The position numbers and the translations under genes were made by a program. Below, one piece after another: positions 4,555 through 5,168 of a stretch of DNA of 5,168 nt. This DNA is from Thermoproteota archaeon (GTDB lineage Archaea > Korarchaeota > Korarchaeia > Korarchaeales > Korarchaeaceae), in contig QMVZ01000121.1 of the NCBI GenBank assembly GCA_003661365.1, forward strand, positions 1 to 5,168. Reading direction: 5' to 3'. The number at the start of each line of letters is the position of its first letter. The stretch's first letter is position 1. The notes beneath the pieces were generated by a model that saw nothing but the letters and a program-made list of their open reading frames with translations, was not told the origin of the DNA and ran no database searches.

Positions 4555-5168
4555 GTGGGTCCTAATCAAGAAGATGAGGCTATAGCTGGTTTTCAAAGGA
4601 GATTAATTAAAGAAGCTGTTGCTAAAAAAATAGCTGGGGATCTCCTTTTTTCACCCAACATAGGTTTATCGATGAGAAAGTGGAGAGAGTATTTTGGGAT
4701 TAAGCAGAGTGATTTGGCCAGATTGTTAGGCGTCTCTGCAAGCGTAGTATCAGACTACGAGTCTGGGAGAAGGAGAAGCCCAGGGTCATTGGTAATTAAG
4801 AGGTTTATTATTTCTCTGATAGAAGAAGATGAGAAGAGAGGAGGGAAGGTCTTCAAAACCCTGGCCAAAATGGCGGGAATTCAACCTTTCTTAAACTCCG
4901 TTGTGGACATGAGAGAATTTCCAATTCCTGTCGGTATCGAACCTTTTGTTGAATTAATAGAGGGTACTTGGCTTTACAAACCCCCAAGAAAATTCACAAT
5001 CAATGGCTACACGATTATTGATAGCTATGCTGCCATCAAAAATCTTAGTGGTAGCTCAGAGTTCATACTTCTGTTTGGTTCCTCTACAGAGAGAGCTTTA
5101 ATCTTCACTAAAGTATCAGAGGGAAAAAGCCCTATGGTAGCGCTAAAAGTATTTGACTTAAAACCCAA
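4555..5168 (+). CDS. XRE-type helix-turn-helix transcriptional regulator (COG1709-like), 3' truncated
   Basis: The frame opens at GTG 4555 and runs open for 204 codons to the right edge. An N-terminal helical lead (about 10-37) precedes an XRE-type helix-turn-helix at about 38-90, containing MRKWREYFGIKQSDLARLLG and then VSASVVSDYESGRRRSPGS. The KQSDLARLLGVS...VSDYESGRR pattern is the Cro/C1-like DNA-binding motif. The C-terminal part has NGYTIIDSYAAI, ERALIFTKVS and GKSPMVALKV, which I recognise as the conserved region of archaeal predicted regulators grouped as COG1709. The ligand or target is unknown. The start is fixed by the GAGGTG site and an in-frame stop just upstream. No stop is reached, so the natural C terminus lies outside; the family runs to roughly 240 residues, so a few dozen are probably missing. 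Repeats in its leader suggest autoregulation. Confidence 0.87.
   Translation, partial: MGPNQEDEAIAGFQRRLIKEAVAKKIAGDLLFSPNIGLSMRKWREYFGIKQSDLARLLGVSASVVSDYESGRRRSPGSLVIKRFIISLIEEDEKRGGKVFKTLAKMAGIQPFLNSVVDMREFPIPVGIEPFVELIEGTWLYKPPRKFTINGYTIIDSYAAIKNLSGSSEFILLFGSSTERALIFTKVSEGKSPMVALKVFDLKP

Overview
The window is archaeal. The minus strand carries a ribosomal-protein cluster in the typical archaeal order uL14, uL24, eS4, uL5, uS14, uS8. It includes eS4 (S4e), which bacteria lack, and archaeal-type uL5 and uS14. Strong GGAGG/AGGTGA Shine-Dalgarno (SD) sites sit next to TATA-box promoters, and TTG and GTG start codons are used. The uL14 has the CADNTGA motif that I recall from euryarchaeal, korarchaeal or bathyarchaeal-like proteins, rather than the divergent Sulfolobus form. 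The lineage cannot be fixed from this window.

Positions 1-2428 (minus strand) hold six tightly packed ribosomal genes: rpl14 (TTG start), rpl24, rps4e, rpl5, rps14 and the first 47 codons of rps8, which runs off the left edge. Junctions range from a 4-nt ATGA overlap to a 13-nt gap, and each gene has its own SD site, so this is a translationally coupled operon. rps14 (155-319) is short, and rps8 is a fragment. The cluster starts at rpl14 with its own TATA box (2471-2479). The gene usually found upstream in archaea, rps17, is absent.

Positions 2491-3888 (minus strand) hold a 465-residue FAD-dependent dehydrogenase of the COG2509 type. It has an N-terminal Rossmann GxGxxG, a four-cysteine cluster just after it, and a C-terminal GGD flavin motif. 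Its specific reaction is unknown.

Positions 3889-4008 are a 120-bp divergent intergenic region. It carries two inverted-repeat pairs built on the half-site TTACTG(AA), one of them a perfect 12-bp palindrome that ends one base before the next start codon.

Positions 4009-4401 (plus strand) encode a 130-residue SWIM zinc-finger protein whose CxC...CxHxxA signature matches the Shu2/Sws1 recombination-factor family. It has no SD site.

Positions 4402-4554 are the leader region of the last gene. It contains four copies of a TATCAwTyGG-like repeat (pairs spaced exactly 20 bp), a small hairpin, a TATA box and an imperfect palindrome. From 4555 to the right edge (plus strand) runs a GTG-started XRE-type helix-turn-helix regulator of the archaeal COG1709 kind, truncated by the window.

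The ribosomal genes serve translation. The other three genes form no known pathway. The most promising unexplained signals are the repeat arrays in the two control regions, which look like operators, probably including an autoregulatory one for the helix-turn-helix gene. I saw no CRISPR array, insertion sequence, tRNA or rRNA.
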